From assembly GCF_050947335.1 (NCBI RefSeq), contig NC_134983.1:7812001-7876000 (forward strand): a DNA stretch of 64,000 nucleotides, read 5' to 3'. The DNA is from Megachile rotundata. Lineage: Eukaryota; Arthropoda; Insecta; Hymenoptera; Megachilidae. The notes below the pieces were generated by a model that saw only the letters and a list, made by a program, of their open reading frames with translations, made no database searches and was not told where the DNA came from. The position numbers and the translations under genes were made by a program. Numbering within the stretch: position 1 is the first letter of the stretch; each line of letters begins with the position of its first letter. Below are positions 12,526 through 24,730 of the stretch, piece by piece.

Positions 12526-14039
12526 ATTATTAGTACAATGCCCCTAACAGTTGAACGCTAGCCAGGTGAAAACTATAATAATCGGTTGTACTGGTCAGGT
12601 TAGTGTTGGATTAATTGCAGATGCAGTTCTCCAAATAGCTGGTTCCTTGCAGTAATTATTTCGTTTATTAGAACGGTAAGCGCAGAAGAATTTGCTTTGT
12701 TCAAAAGCTTGATAAGACAACAAAAGACTACAATATATCAACACGCATTATGGCTAACTTTTAAAAATTTTACGTGGGGATTACACGATCTCATAATCTA
12801 AGGTTCGTCTAACATAGCATCTTAAATCTGTTATACAGAGTGTCTCAGTTTAATAAAACTTCAAGATTTGATAAAACTTCAAACAACACAGTTTTAATAA
12901 ACGTAAAAAGTGAAGAAACATTTGTAAATGAACATTGCAGAGAAGATATCACAAAATGTTCCCCCTACCCATAGCTGCATAATCCCCACTTTTACATGGG
13001 TCTTTCCCCACCATAAGTTGGTACCCCTACACCTCGGCTTTCGACTCACTATTCCATGCGTATCATGTGGTATATGCACAGGGTGAGTCTCGTAACGTGA
13101 CGACTTCAAACAACTCGTAAATTATTCAGTGTAGACAAATATTCTCCATGTAGAAGTTGCATTCAAGGTTTACCCTTGAAACAATTGCTTTTTTGTTACT
13201 TAAGGTATTTTGATTTCAGTATTTTAAAATGCCTAATATTTTTCTTGGATTTGAAGCATGAAATTCTGTTTGAAGGTATGAGGATAGGACCTGAAATCAA
13301 TCGTTATCGAAATATTTGCAAATTACTAATCTTGTGTTAGAAAGGTTTAGTCACTGTGACTAATGCAACTCGTTTATGACGACGGGTTATGTTCCTGAAC
13401 ACAGCCTTTGTTAGATTTCAGATACTGTTAACAGTAAACACCTATCTCATTGTCGCTTTACGTAGCTCAGAAATAGTAAAAATTGAAGTCATTGTGAGAT
13501 TATGTGCTATTTTTATTGACATGTTTAGTCATTGTGAAAAATGTGATAAACGTTTATGGCGCGCGCAATAAAAGCGCCGCGGGAGCTAAAATATTATATA
13601 AAATTAAATATCCTAAAATGAGCCATTTCACTCGATTTCTCTAAGACAGTGAAATGCTAAAGGAAGGTTTCTTCAATATATAAAAACTTAATAAAATTGT
13701 ATAATACAAAGAATACTCATCTTTTGTTGAAGTATGTTATTCATAATCCACATATCGGTACTCGATAAATCTCACGCAATTCCAGTATCAGTTAGAGTAA
13801 TATTCTTCTTTCTCAGAAATCTCATCCATATCACTTATCAATACATCAAAAATTACACGGACCTTGATAAACATAAATTTTGCGACAAATTTGACAAAAT
13901 TTTGACAAAGTGAATGGTTCCTGCAACGATATAAGACATAAATGCATTTGTACAATTAATCTGTGAATAGTCAGATCAATATTTACAAATCGTGGAAAAG
14001 TAAATTTTAAAAATATGCACTACTGCTCAATGTAGCTTC
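12526..14039. other. intronic sequence, no gene seen
   Basis: AT-rich DNA. At about 12836 the sequence TATACAGAGTGTCTCAG resembles the CAGGGTGT ends of TA-targeted elements elsewhere in the window, followed by a short direct repeat (ATAAAACTTCAAGATTTG..ATAAAACTTCAA). No partner end was found. Confidence 0.3.
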
Positions 14040-14390
14040 AAGAAATCCACCATCACCGGAGTATCAATGTTTGGTTGACATAATTGGTCAGCAGACCACT
14101 GAATCGTATTTCATTAATGGATCAAACATATTCCACTCTTCCGTATTACCAGGTCTATTAAAAGACGTACCGTCTCTAATACGTTTAAGAATGTATCAAC
14201 ACGATGGGTTGCACATAATGCTCGACATGCACAGCAGGTATTAAATGGAATGTTTCCCAATCGCTGATGTGGTGGTAGCACTATTTGATCAGCCCGTTTG
14301 CCAGATTTAACATCGCTTCATTAATTTATTCTGGGAAAAATGAAGTTTACCGCTGACACTTGAAAATGTGTGAGAATTCGTGCGTAAGCC
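14040..14390 (+). pseudogene. fossil of a Tc/mariner-like DDE transposase
   Basis: Reading the + strand across frames gives, in order, QHDG (near 14200), FPNR (near 14250), then ARLPDLTSLH and FW (about 14295-14335). These match the order of a common arthropod transposase in which a QHDGAPPH-type motif is followed by FPNRW and a WPARSPDLTPLDFFLWG-type motif. Stops and frame changes interrupt the reading, so no functional protein is possible. The assignment is by motif order and spacing only. Element ends were not located. Confidence 0.6.
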
Positions 14391-15439
14391 ACAGAGATAC
14401 TTAAATGAGTTACTTGTAATAATTTACTTGTAATCAGATTACGAAAGTATGTTGATAGTAATGGACAACAGTTTAGACTTGAACTGAAACTTATTTTGAT
14501 ATCTTGGTAAGTATTCATTTTGGACACCATGTCTCTTAATACTCTTTTATGCAAAATTTTTGTACTGCAACCAAAGGCAATATTAGGACATTTAACTGAA
14601 GGTGAACTATCTCGATAAAACAGCAAGTCAATTACAACACTTATCTGGAAGTAACATTAGCTTGAAAATATTTTACAGTTACGACTTATGAATTTGCAGT
14701 GAATTACGAGTTTGTAGTAATGTTACAGATTTGCAGTCATTTTGAGTTTCTTAAAATCGTCATTTTACAAGACTCCGCCTATATATGTACACAATATGCT
14801 TTACTGTAATATCATATGAATAAATAACCTCCACATATTATTTTCTTAAACGTGTAGAACTTTATTTTCCTTTGAACTAATATTTGAAAAGCAGATCGAC
14901 TCGCAGTGACATACTCTTCGCAAGAAAACTCGGAACGAATGAATCGAGGATTTGGTATATTTAGTTTAGTACTTATTTAGTAAGTAGTCAAATAGTTCAC
15001 ATGTTCGATTTCACATTCGTTCCCAAAAGATCGTATCTAACCATAATGTGCAGTAAATGTGGAGTATCAAGCTGGTAACTTTCTTTCTCTAGAAAAGGCC
15101 AGGTTAGTGCTACACGTTATTCGACCAACTCAAACATCAGTAATGTCTCACTAACTATTAAAAACTGAATAGTCCAAGGACTTCAGTACTTGTCCTTGTT
15201 TAATAGTACTTGTTCAAGAATTAGTTGCAGTACGAGGCTGTTAACATTCATACCTAATGAGATAAATAAGGTGTTTTTCAAGAGTAGTTTAAGGAAACTA
15301 CAACCTTGTAAGGAAGGTGAAATATTTAGGGCTGCACAAAGAAATATTTTGTAGTCATCAAGTTATTTTCTAATGATTTAATTTACGATCCTCTTTCATT
15401 GATCTTCATCCGCCATATTTCGAATAGAACTGATCCGGC
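14391..15439. other. intronic sequence, no gene seen
   Basis: AT-rich DNA with no supported feature, except that about 15330-15395 resembles 390-505 (GCACAAAGAA..TAATGATTTAATTTACGA), suggesting an old dispersed repeat. Confidence 0.3.
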
Positions 15440-15833
15440 AAATTGTTAACGATCTCGTTAACAAGAGGCTACCGTATAACAAACTACTCTTGTTTGTTTG
15501 GGTTACAATGTATCATGTTGCTTCGCGAGATTTCTCTGATGCCCGTCTCTGCCCTAAAGCTTTCAAGGTAACGGGTATATACTTCGTTGATGTTGATACA
15601 GAGTGCAACATGCAGCTGAAACCGGCGGCGTGGCAACGAAGGGTCTGTCCACAACACTGACTCTCGTGGTAATCGCTACTCAAGATTGCGCAAGCTGTTT
15701 CTCGATCTTATCACGATCGTAGAGTGTATACCTATGTTATATGTGCATACTCGAGCTGTTCTATGTGTACATGCAACGCGATATGTGTGTAATGTGTGGA
15801 TAAGTAAACGAGCGAGTAAACACTATTTTACTA
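15440..15833. promoter_or_regulatory. GC-richer island in the intron, possible enhancer or alternative exon
   Basis: This stretch is clearly less AT-rich than its surroundings and contains runs such as CTGAAACCGGCGGCGTGGCA. A possible splice donor, TTTCAAG|GTAACG, lies near 15568. There is no convincing coding frame. Its place inside the inferred first intron of Hr39 makes an alternative first exon or enhancer possible, but nothing in the sequence proves it. Confidence 0.25.
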
Positions 15834-16492
15834 TACAGGGTGTGCTAACGAAAGCATTGACGCTCACAAAGTTACATAAAACGGTTGCTCTTTTTTCTTG
15901 TTATTTATATTATGCACTCTTATATTATACTGCATTATTCTTAATATTATGCATTAATTTTTAATAAGCATGTCAAAGATATTAGGTATAACATGAATTG
16001 CTTTTCTGCTGCATAGTCATAAAATTATTGACGTGATTAACTTAATGGAAATATGTAAAGTAAAGAGATTTTAGGTACAGTTTATGGATAAATTACATTT
16101 ATGCAAAGCAGTTAAATTACCGAAGTAGAATCTAAATATTCGATTGCTAACAGTGCTTCGCGCTTCTTTTGTCTATTTTTTCATGCGATAAAATTTAAAA
16201 CGCAGCAGCAATTAACGTCTCTGACCTTTCCTAGAGCGTTGGTACAACACGTATTGTAATACGAAATCCCTTGTGCCAGTGTTGAAATCCTCTTCAAAAA
16301 AATAAAAAGTATACACGTTTCGAAACTGAAGTTTCTAAAACATTTCCGTTTTGGAGTTTCTAAAACATTGATGTGTAGGAATGTTTACTAGTTTAATCAT
16401 TGCTGAAGTTGTAAGAAGTATTTTAGACCTATGTTTACTAATAATGATGATCACTAAAGTTCAGTCACCTATTTCTGAAGCACCTTGTATAT
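15834..16492. mobile_element. possible TA-flanked short transposon (CAGGGTG ... CACCTTG)
   Basis: The left end TA-CAGGGTGTGCTAACG and the right end GAAGCACCTTG-TA are both flanked by TA, and their outermost 7-8 bases are complementary with one mismatch. That is the layout of Tc1/mariner-derived short elements, but the terminal repeat is too short to be sure. Interior is AT-rich without a transposase frame. Confidence 0.3.
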
Positions 16493-18994
16493 TTAAATGT
16501 ATCTTCGCATAGCATACCAGACAACACGAAACCAGTAATATGAAATGATAATATAATGATCTTGGGTGTAATGTAAATAGGTGTATGCGCGTACGTGCAC
16601 ATTACAGAATTGTATGTAGCATGAATACCTTTACTCACGAATATGCAGTTCCACACCCCGCACGTGAAAAGAGAAAAAAAGATGCAGGGAGAAGGAGGGT
16701 GTACTGGAAACTCCCTGGATCCTTGAGACGCGGATAGGCCTAGTGCGACTTATGAATATTGATGAACCTTTCCCGACGTACTGGCCTGACCGCACCTCGC
16801 TCGCTTGTAGCTACTCAACAGCAATCTTCCTTCTTTCTTCTCTTATTATTTCTTTTCTCTATTCACCTTTTCTGAATTCCTCGAATTTCCAATTACATTT
16901 TTACTTATATTTAACCTTTTACTCGATCGATACACCACGAGAACGTATACAATATCTCTAACGTTCATGGTAATTAAAAATATCTACCTTCACATACTTT
17001 CCTGCTATTAGGTTAATGCATATGAAATGACCTGTGTCAGCATTGACAATTTGATAGTCGGTATGATACGTTAATTCGAAGCTCGACGCACTCACGATCA
17101 CGCAAATGATTGTGTGAGTTTTTCTTCTGATCTTTTTTAGATCTTTCATGAACTTTTTTGTTGGATGATTCAACATCTTTCTTAGTATAAATTGATTGGT
17201 TGTCAGAGAATCGTCTCATAGTTGTACCTTATACGTACATTGACGAAATGTGTGAACGTCTATTTTAAACAGACATTAAGCTCTAAATTGATATGTATGT
17301 AAAATGATCTAAAATAATGTAAAGGCTATTTCAATTTTGTGTCATCAAATTGTTTCACATTTTGTTTTAAAATTAATCCTCTACCAGCCATTTTGTATGT
17401 AAAATATAAAACATGTAGTCTTATTTGAACCTTAAGCTTCATGATGTTTTATGGTACTTCTATGTCACCAAATCGTGTCACAATCTGATCACAAAAAAGT
17501 CAACATTACTTCGTGTGTATTCAAGGTATTGCGAGAGTCGTAAGCTCTGAAAAGTTGCGAACACATAGTTCATACGAGATAACTTATACCCGTTCGTAAC
17601 TGACTCACCGCATACGTATGCGCATGTATGTTAATAAAAAAAAGCGACAACGAGGTTGTAAGACTTTCCCGACTCGTGCACTTAAACCAAAATACCACTT
17701 GTGTACCAATTTTTTTTCTAAAATTGAGCAATCAGTATTCACTATGAATACATTTTTGTGCCAAAAGTTGTTCCATTAGGATAGGAGATATATGACACAT
17801 GCGAACGTCTTCATATCTGGTTTCATCATATCCATTGTTAGTGACGCGACTATAAAAATTCCAAATTTGCTGCTATTCAATAGGTGTCTACATCATGTTT
17901 CTATTGTTATCAAATGTCATAATTTTAATTAACGATTGTGTGTAATAATTAATTGTCTTTAGTACCTTGTAAATGCTATCTTTACAGTGTATCTTTGCAT
18001 AATGCTAAAATTTGCATTTTTGTGGTCGAACTGTTAATGGCAGCAATATTTGAATCCATGAAATCTCAAAATCTGAAGATACGCATAAATCTTGAAGAAG
18101 AATGAATTCAATTTTGAATTTTTAATGAATTCAAAATATTTATATTACGCCTTGTGATATCCTAACTGCGAACAGAATAATAAAAATACTCTATTGTGTG
18201 TAGATTAATGAAAAAGATAAATTTGTGAAGAAATTGCAAGAGAAATATTAAATAACTTAAACAGAATTCTTATCGGTGTTCAATTACTTGTAGCAAAAGT
18301 ATGGGAAGGCAGATAACAAGGCATTAGCAACTGAAACAGCAGGAAGCTGTCACCTTTTCATGAATACATCGTGAATGGTATGCGAGATCGTGTAGGTTTA
18401 ACTTGAATCGCGTCTGCGGTGCAACTTGCATTTTATAAAATTAACCGAAGGAAATATGTGGTACCCATAATGGTTATTAATTTTACTGTTGCTCAAGTAA
18501 ACATTAATAATCCAACGTGCGACTTTAAATACGACATTCAATGGGATAATCCAGATTAAGGTGGATTTTCATTTAATCGATTCATGAATGAAACACCATT
18601 TCATGATCGATACCTGCATATATGGGCTGGGTATTAAAATACCAACCACTTTTTAAATTTCCTACGCGAAGTTGATGTCTTGTGTTATAATAAAAAGATT
18701 ATTTTCATTAATATGTATGACTTTATGTGGGCAATTTTTATTGGTGCAATTTAATATATGAAATTGAATGTTTATTTAATTGAATGAAGTTTTAAATTTA
18801 TTTATCTGATTTGTATTGTATTTGGAATATCGGAATTTTATAAATGTTATGTAATTTTGGGAGTGATATAATGAACATGTGTGTAAAGCGTGAACTGGAG
18901 GTAATACATTAATAGGGGTTGATATTACTAAACTAGTACTAGGTAATTATTTATGCTAGTTAAACTCTCATAATTAAGTCAGTGATCGACAAAC
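16493..18994. other. intronic sequence, no gene seen
   Basis: AT-rich DNA. A modest GC rise at about 16650-16810 (GGATCCTTGAGACGCGGATAG, CCGACGTACTGGCCTGACCG) has no supported frame. No repeat or RNA gene was recognised. Confidence 0.3.
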
Positions 18995-19320
18995 TTTGGT
19001 GTCCGAAATTTAAAGATTTAGAATTGTAGAAATTTAAAAATTTGGTAATGTGAACATTTGGAAATTTAGTAATTTGGACATGTGGAGGAATAAAAGTTTA
19101 AATATTTAGAAATTTGATAACTCAAAGATTCAAAAATTTAGGAATTCCAAACTTGCTAAATTTTCAACTTAGAAATTTTTAATTTTCAAACACTCAAACA
19201 TTTAAATATTCAAATTTAGAAATTCCAAAATGTGACCATTTAAATATTCAAAAACCTCACATATCAAAATTTAAAAATCCTCAAATACTTAAGTTTGCAA
19301 ATATTTCAATCTTAAAATGT
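18995..19320. repeat. degenerate AAATTT-rich array, second locus
   Basis: The same vocabulary as at 7556-8135: GAAATTTAAAAATTTGG, CATTTGGAAATTTAG and, towards the end, the reverse-strand forms (CCAAACTTGC, TTCAAATTTAG). Units are short and irregular. Non-coding. Confidence 0.55.
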
Positions 19321-21614
19321 AGATATGTAAGTACACAACTCGTGTAGATCTTGCAACCTCGTTATTACTTTTTCAATCAGGCTCTTATTGCTCATTTGTT
19401 ACGTCCATAATCGTTTATCTAAAGATTCACTTCAGCATTAGTTAAGTTAATATTCTCCAAGACTTCCCACAGTTAAAAAGTTCATACCTGAACAAAATAA
19501 TTTGTACTCTATTCGATATTCTGCATTTTCAAGTATCTTCTGCCGAGAATGCTGCTTTGCCGCTACAAAGTTGTTTCGACTCAATCTCATTGGTGCAAGC
19601 GAAAACAAAATGCAGTAGTGTATATGAGACGGTAGCAGCCAGTTGCAGCCGATCTCGAACCGAACCGGTTTTTGATACTGCTCAAAAATGCTCCTCGACC
19701 GGCTATAATAATTTTAATTGACACCCAGACCAGACCACTGAATATCCTCGATCGTTGTGTACGTACAGAGTGCTCCATATGAGGCACACACCAAATGAAA
19801 AATAAACATTCTTGATATTTTTGCGTAGCTGTTCAGATCATTGAATCGCGATAGTCGAATTCAAAATAACTGACAGGTCTGACAAATTAGTTTATATTTT
19901 TTTTATAGGGAAGTTCACATCCTTTAATACTACGTTGATATTAAATAAGCAGGAAAATAGTACTATATAAGAAACTGAATAGCTGTCTGGCTAACACTAA
20001 ACCTACCGGAGTGCAATGCACACTTACTCTGAAATTAAAAATGAAGTTGAAAAATAAATAAATAAATGATAATATACACATTAGTTCCTTATCTTCATGA
20101 AGATTAGTAAAGATTCTAAAAAAATTGTTTTAAAAAATTTTGTAAGATTTTTGGTAGTTTTAGTGTTAATCAGCAGATGTAAATTACCGAGGAATATTGC
20201 TGTTTTCTTAAGGTTTTATTATTGAAGTCGCTCAGTAAATCGCTTCCATCTTTCTTATGGAATTCATGCTACGTGTGCTTCTTAAGTTTAAAATTTAATT
20301 GGAAATAATATTCTGGGCTTTTGAATATGTTTCTTTAATTGGTGCTTTTTCATTGGGAACAAGTTCATTATTTAAACTTGTCTCATTAAAAATTTAAACT
20401 TATAATAAAATTTTATAATTGGTTTCTCAACTTGACAAATATTATATGTTATTGTTGACACGTTCGCTACATTTCTGTTTTGTTTCTTTTTTAATTATAA
20501 GAAGTGGTTTTAGGCATTTTTGTAAATTTTATAGTTTTTTGAAAGATAGAAAAATTTAAAAGAAAAGTAAGAGTTTGTAACATATCTTTAAAATCTGAAT
20601 GGTTAATGTATTTTTTTGTAATACAGTTTTTCCAATTTACTAACTTAAAAATTTCCAGCTCTCCAAATTTAGAATATCAAACTTTCCAAATTTACTGTAT
20701 TAGAAATTTCTAGCTTATCAAATATAATTTAAAAATTTTATTAAATTTTTGTCTATGTTCATATAGGTTATATCTCAAATTTGATAACACATGAAAAACT
20801 ATCAAAAAAGAAGTTAAATATGTTATCGTATTTGGCATATTTAAAATTAACATCAATAAACGCTATTCATCAGACTAATTCGTATCTCTGTTATGACTAC
20901 TCCAAACGATATGTCGTCAAATTTCCTAACATATCTACGAAAAAATTTCTAGACATGGATTACAATGACCCGAATTACAAGTTTGTCGTAAAACCGAATA
21001 TCAAAGTTAAAAGTCAAAGGGCGCCGGCGATGGGGAAAGTATGCGGTTGGCCAAAACATTTTCACGCGTTAGAACGATAAAGGAGCGTGAATGTTTGATG
21101 TTGGCACGCAGTCATAACCTCGCACAGGTACAGAAAATATGTGTTCAGGTTACGTATCCGTGTTCAAAAGATATTAAACATGTGCGCAGTTAGGGTTACT
21201 TGGGACCATTGGCTCGGGTGAAAGGAAAACCTGCGCCTACTGTTCGAGTGAAACAGAGAGAGAAAGATTCCACGTCGAATCCAGTATTTTTCATATGTAT
21301 TGTACGTGACATAGTGGCGAGGAAAGCTTCTAATGCAATATCTTCGCATATTTGTTTGTTGCATACACGTGAAAATCCATTGTATGAAATACGAAACAAT
21401 GTTAGCTTACGTTTCTTTTTTTTATTTCTGTTCACTGATGTAACTGCAAATATCAGCTTTTTAAAATGCAACGAATTTCGTTATTTCTTAAACATTTGCA
21501 ATTTTAATAAATTTGATCATTTTTATGCTGTGCAAACGTTAAAATCACAGGTTTCATTTATAGATTCCTATGAATTCCAGGTCAAGCTTAAATTCAAATT
21601 CTTTTATTCAAATT
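19321..21614. other. intronic sequence, no gene supported
   Basis: AT-rich DNA. A short AATTTCCAGCT/AAATTTCTAGCT pattern at 20640-20740 belongs to the same low-complexity family as the neighbouring arrays. A 99-codon open frame at 20781-21080 (+) has no recognisable domain, no splice context and no upstream promoter. I do not call it a gene. Confidence 0.35.
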
Positions 21615-22115
21615 CTAAATTTATCTGAAATTATCTAAGTTTATCTAATATTATCCCGATTCATCTAATATTATTTAAATTCGTCCAGTATCATCTAATA
21701 TTATCTACATTCATCTAGTACCATCTAAATTCATCTAATAATTATCTACATTCATCTAGTATTATCTAAATTCATCTAATAATGATCTACATTCATCTAG
21801 TATTATCTAAATTCATCTAATAATTATCTACATTCACCTAGTATTATCTAAATTCATCTAATAATGATCTACATTCATCTAGTATTATCTAAATTCATCT
21901 AATAATTATCTACATTCACCTAGTATTATCTAAATTCATCTAATAATGATCTACATTCATCTAGTATTATCTAAATTCATCTAATAATTATCTACATTCA
22001 TCTAGTATTATCTAAATTCATCTAGTAATTATCTATATTCATCTAGTATTATCTAAATTCATCTGAGATCATCAAATTTTATCTGAGTTTATCTAATTTT
22101 ATCTAAATTCATTCA
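21615..22115. repeat. 41-bp tandem array built on an ATCTAAATTC motif
   Basis: A regular array of two half-units, ATTATCTACATTCATCTAGT (20) and ATTATCTAAATTCATCTAATA (21), giving a 41-bp period. The core at about 21700-22060 has some eight to nine copies; the edges decay into single TTATCTAAATTCATC units. Alternate copies carry paired variants (ATAATGATCTAC versus ATAATTATCTAC; TTCATCTAG versus TTCACCTAG), which indicates a younger 82-bp duplication on top of the 41-bp unit. There are no unique spacers, so it is not a CRISPR array. Confidence 0.9.
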
Positions 22116-23313
22116 AAACGAAAAATTACAGATTCAATATAATAATGATTCTTTCAAAGTCAAATCGATTGCATCCAAATGAATTTTACAATTACTGACA
22201 TGTGTATACAAGTCAGAAAGATCAGAAATGTAAAAAAAATTTGACAAAAAAGATTGTATATGTAACTCTCATTACCCATAAGAGTGTTAATAGCTATAAA
22301 AAGCAACTTAAAACAAATAAACGAGTTTTCTGTCTCGGTATAGTATTTTTTCTCAAACTATTTTTAAATACATATTATTTGTTCTATAAATAGTGTGTAC
22401 ATAAGTAAGTGTAAAGTACGATAAAAATGAAAGAGAAATTGCATAAATTTTTGTTAAAATTGTAAAATTTATACATTCAATGTAATAGTGTGATTCATAG
22501 TTAGAATACCATTCAAGAAATTTAATTGTGAATTCTTGTAAAGAAAGTTGTAACTTTGCAATAAATAGCGGAACTGTGGTTACCTCGAGTGTGAAATTTA
22601 AAATAAAACGAAGGAAATAAATCTCGTAAAAGTTACGTAATAAATTGAGACGATAAGGAGTTCCTAATTAACAGTTGATTTAAACTGTTAATCTGTAGAA
22701 TACTTAAATTGATGACTTTACTTTAATTTAATTGGAAAGAAAATTATATATGTTACTTTTTTATTTGTAGAAAATGCAGATGTTAGTATTTTTTTTTTAG
22801 AAAATGTGTGCCTAATGTGACTAACATTAAATTAGTAGACATTCTAGTGTGTACTGAAAACAAGTGTCTACACATTTATCCTTCGTTAATATCGCTTTAG
22901 AAAGTGTACACAGTTCTCGATAGAAACAACCTTTCACATTACCGATATGCAAGTCTTTCTATGAAACATACTTTATTTGATAATTAAAATTTAGCTATTT
23001 TAAATTAACAGTATAAAATTATGGAAACAGTCATAACTTTTTAGATTAGCAATATTTCGAAATTTAGAAATATTTTTATTATCAGTCACATTTATCAAGT
23101 TTTAAAACTTAAAAATTGAAAATAAAGTTTAGTAAAATTTAACTACATTTATCATAAGCAAAAACAAATATTAATCATAGTAATCTTCGTTTTGCGCATT
23201 CCATAACTAGAAATAGTGGTTGACCCACAGTCTAACCTACGTACCACTTATTTATTTTATAAGACTTAAAAAACTGAACAGACTTTTTTACAACTGCAAG
23301 ATAGAAGTACTGT
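22116..23313. other. intronic sequence, no gene seen
   Basis: AT-rich, no coding frame with splice context, no RNA gene, no clear repeat. Confidence 0.3.
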
Positions 23314-23331
23314 TATCGATAATTATCGATA
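23314..23331. promoter_or_regulatory. two tandem TATCGATA motifs (DRE-like)
   Basis: TATCGATA occurs at 23314-23321 and again at 23324-23331, ten bases apart (one helical turn). TATCGATA is the Drosophila DNA-replication-related element bound by DREF, and CGATA is the core recognised by the boundary factor BEAF-32. Whether these proteins use the site in this species is unknown, and an AT-rich genome can produce such words by chance. Confidence 0.4.
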
Positions 23332-23990
23332 ATACCATTAAGAACCGTTCAATTGAATAAGAATGACCGAAGCAGAATTTAGTGCGTGATTTTATCATTT
23401 TAATTGGCTCAGCCTTATTTAAATCTAAAGCTTATCATAATCTAACCTAGTTTGATATATAATTTTATCATTCAAATCTAATTATGCTTATTTGAGCACG
23501 ATTAGGTTAGAAGGTTGAATAAAAACTGATTTTAGAATTAATTAGAATTAATTTTAGAATTTTTATGATAGAATTATGTATGTTGTTTAGTTAGATTAGA
23601 TTTAGACTTTAGACAGAGATAAGTCTATTAGAATGATGTACATAAATTTATTTAAATGATATACAAAGTCACATGTTCATTTATTCCCATTAGTATTAAC
23701 GATATTAATTCTCAACGATGTAGCAATAAGGTACTGATATTATTCATCGATAATAGCAAAACTTCTATGTTAAATAAGCAATAATAAAAAACCACCATCA
23801 GCAGCAATATACCATAGTTTTTTCTACAGCAAAAACTGTGATGCAATCGAAACATTGAAGAATTTTTATAACTGATTTGACATTTCATTCCGTAGATCTC
23901 TTAAAGGTCAATAGAAAACCTAAAAAAGAAACATAAGATGACGGGCAACTATTACATATTTCACGACGTATAATCTTTTTATTGAAAATA
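23332..23990. other. intronic sequence, no gene seen
   Basis: AT-rich with nothing recognised. It ends at the TA dinucleotide that flanks the foldback element starting at 23991. Confidence 0.3.
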
Positions 23991-24139
23991 CAGGATGTTA
24001 CCTGTAGCACTACTCACAATTTTTCTCCCACTTGCAGCCACCTTACGAAAAAAAGTTTAGAACTATATTTGCAGGTTATGAAGTGCACAATAGATATTAG
24101 TAAAGCAAATTTTGAAAACAGTTTGTTCTCTTGGCAAAG

Positions 24140-24148
24140 TCAAGGTCA
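24140..24148 (+). promoter_or_regulatory. NR5 receptor motif TCAAGGTCA in foldback left arm
   Basis: Exact match to the NR5 monomer site YCAAGGYCR, bound by FTZ-F1, SF-1 and, by family, HR39. The mirror copy TGACCTTGA lies at 24572-24580 in the other arm. The two sites are in inverted orientation 424 bp apart, inside an intron assigned to Hr39. Motif identity is seen directly; binding is inferred. Confidence 0.5.
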
Positions 24149-24571
24149 CCTTGGGTTTTTTTAAATAGGAACATACATTTTTTTTATTCATAGCATTAGA
24201 GAACATCGAGACGAATTCAAAACACATATTACATAATATTTTTATTAACATATTACTCGATTTACAGAAGAAAAAATGTGAAGTACATAGCTTTTGACTT
24301 TGGTAGTGAAACCATTATTCGATTCCGAAGAGATTACTGAATGTAACCACATGACTAGAATGTAAGACAAATACACTTTATTTAATTACATGTTCAAAAT
24401 GTATGCCGCCTTCCATCACGTAATATTCCGGTCTTTTACTTCACACTTCCACTTCTGTAAATCGAGTAACATGTTAATAAAAATATCATGTAATATGTGT
24501 TTTGAATTCGTCTCGATGTCCTCTAAAGCTATGAATAAAAAAATGTATGTTCCTATATAAAAAACCCAAGG

Positions 24572-24580
24572 TGACCTTGA
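24572..24580 (-). promoter_or_regulatory. NR5 receptor motif in foldback right arm
   Basis: TGACCTTGA on the + strand is the reverse complement of TCAAGGTCA and the partner of the site at 24140-24148. It persists although the two arms have diverged at many other positions. Confidence 0.5.
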
Positions 24581-24730
24581 CTTTGCCAACAGAATAAATT
24601 GTTTTCAAAATTTGCTTTACTAATATCTATTATGCACTTCATACCCTGCAAATATTGTTCTAAACTTTTTTTCGTAAGGTGACTGCAAGTGGGAGAAAAG
24701 TTGTGAGTAGCGTTACAAGTAACACCTTGC

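Larger units (their letters stand above)
23991..24730. mobile_element. foldback MITE, copy 1 (in putative Hr39 intron 1)
   Basis: A non-coding element of about 740 bp whose two ends are long inverted repeats (roughly 23991-24280 and 24450-24730), for example CACCTTACGAAAAAAAGTTT on the left against AAACTTTTTTTCGTAAGGTG on the right. The outer left end begins CAGGATGTTAC and is preceded by TA; the right end is CTTG followed within a few bases by TA. TA targeting suggests mobilisation by a Tc1/mariner transposase. A single-copy centre of about 170 bp separates the arms. A second full copy lies at 60437-61153 in opposite orientation and an old copy at 30595-30945. Each arm carries a perfect TCAAGGTCA. 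Confidence 0.85.

Noticed and set aside
20781..21080. 99-codon plus-strand frame with fairly protein-like composition
   Set aside because: No domain recognised, no splice sites fitting a gene, no signal for promoter, and it lies in inferred intron. Conservation would be needed to revive it.
21615..22115. CRISPR-like regular spacing
   Set aside because: The whole 41-bp unit is repeated with no unique spacers, and the genome is eukaryotic. It is a tandem satellite.
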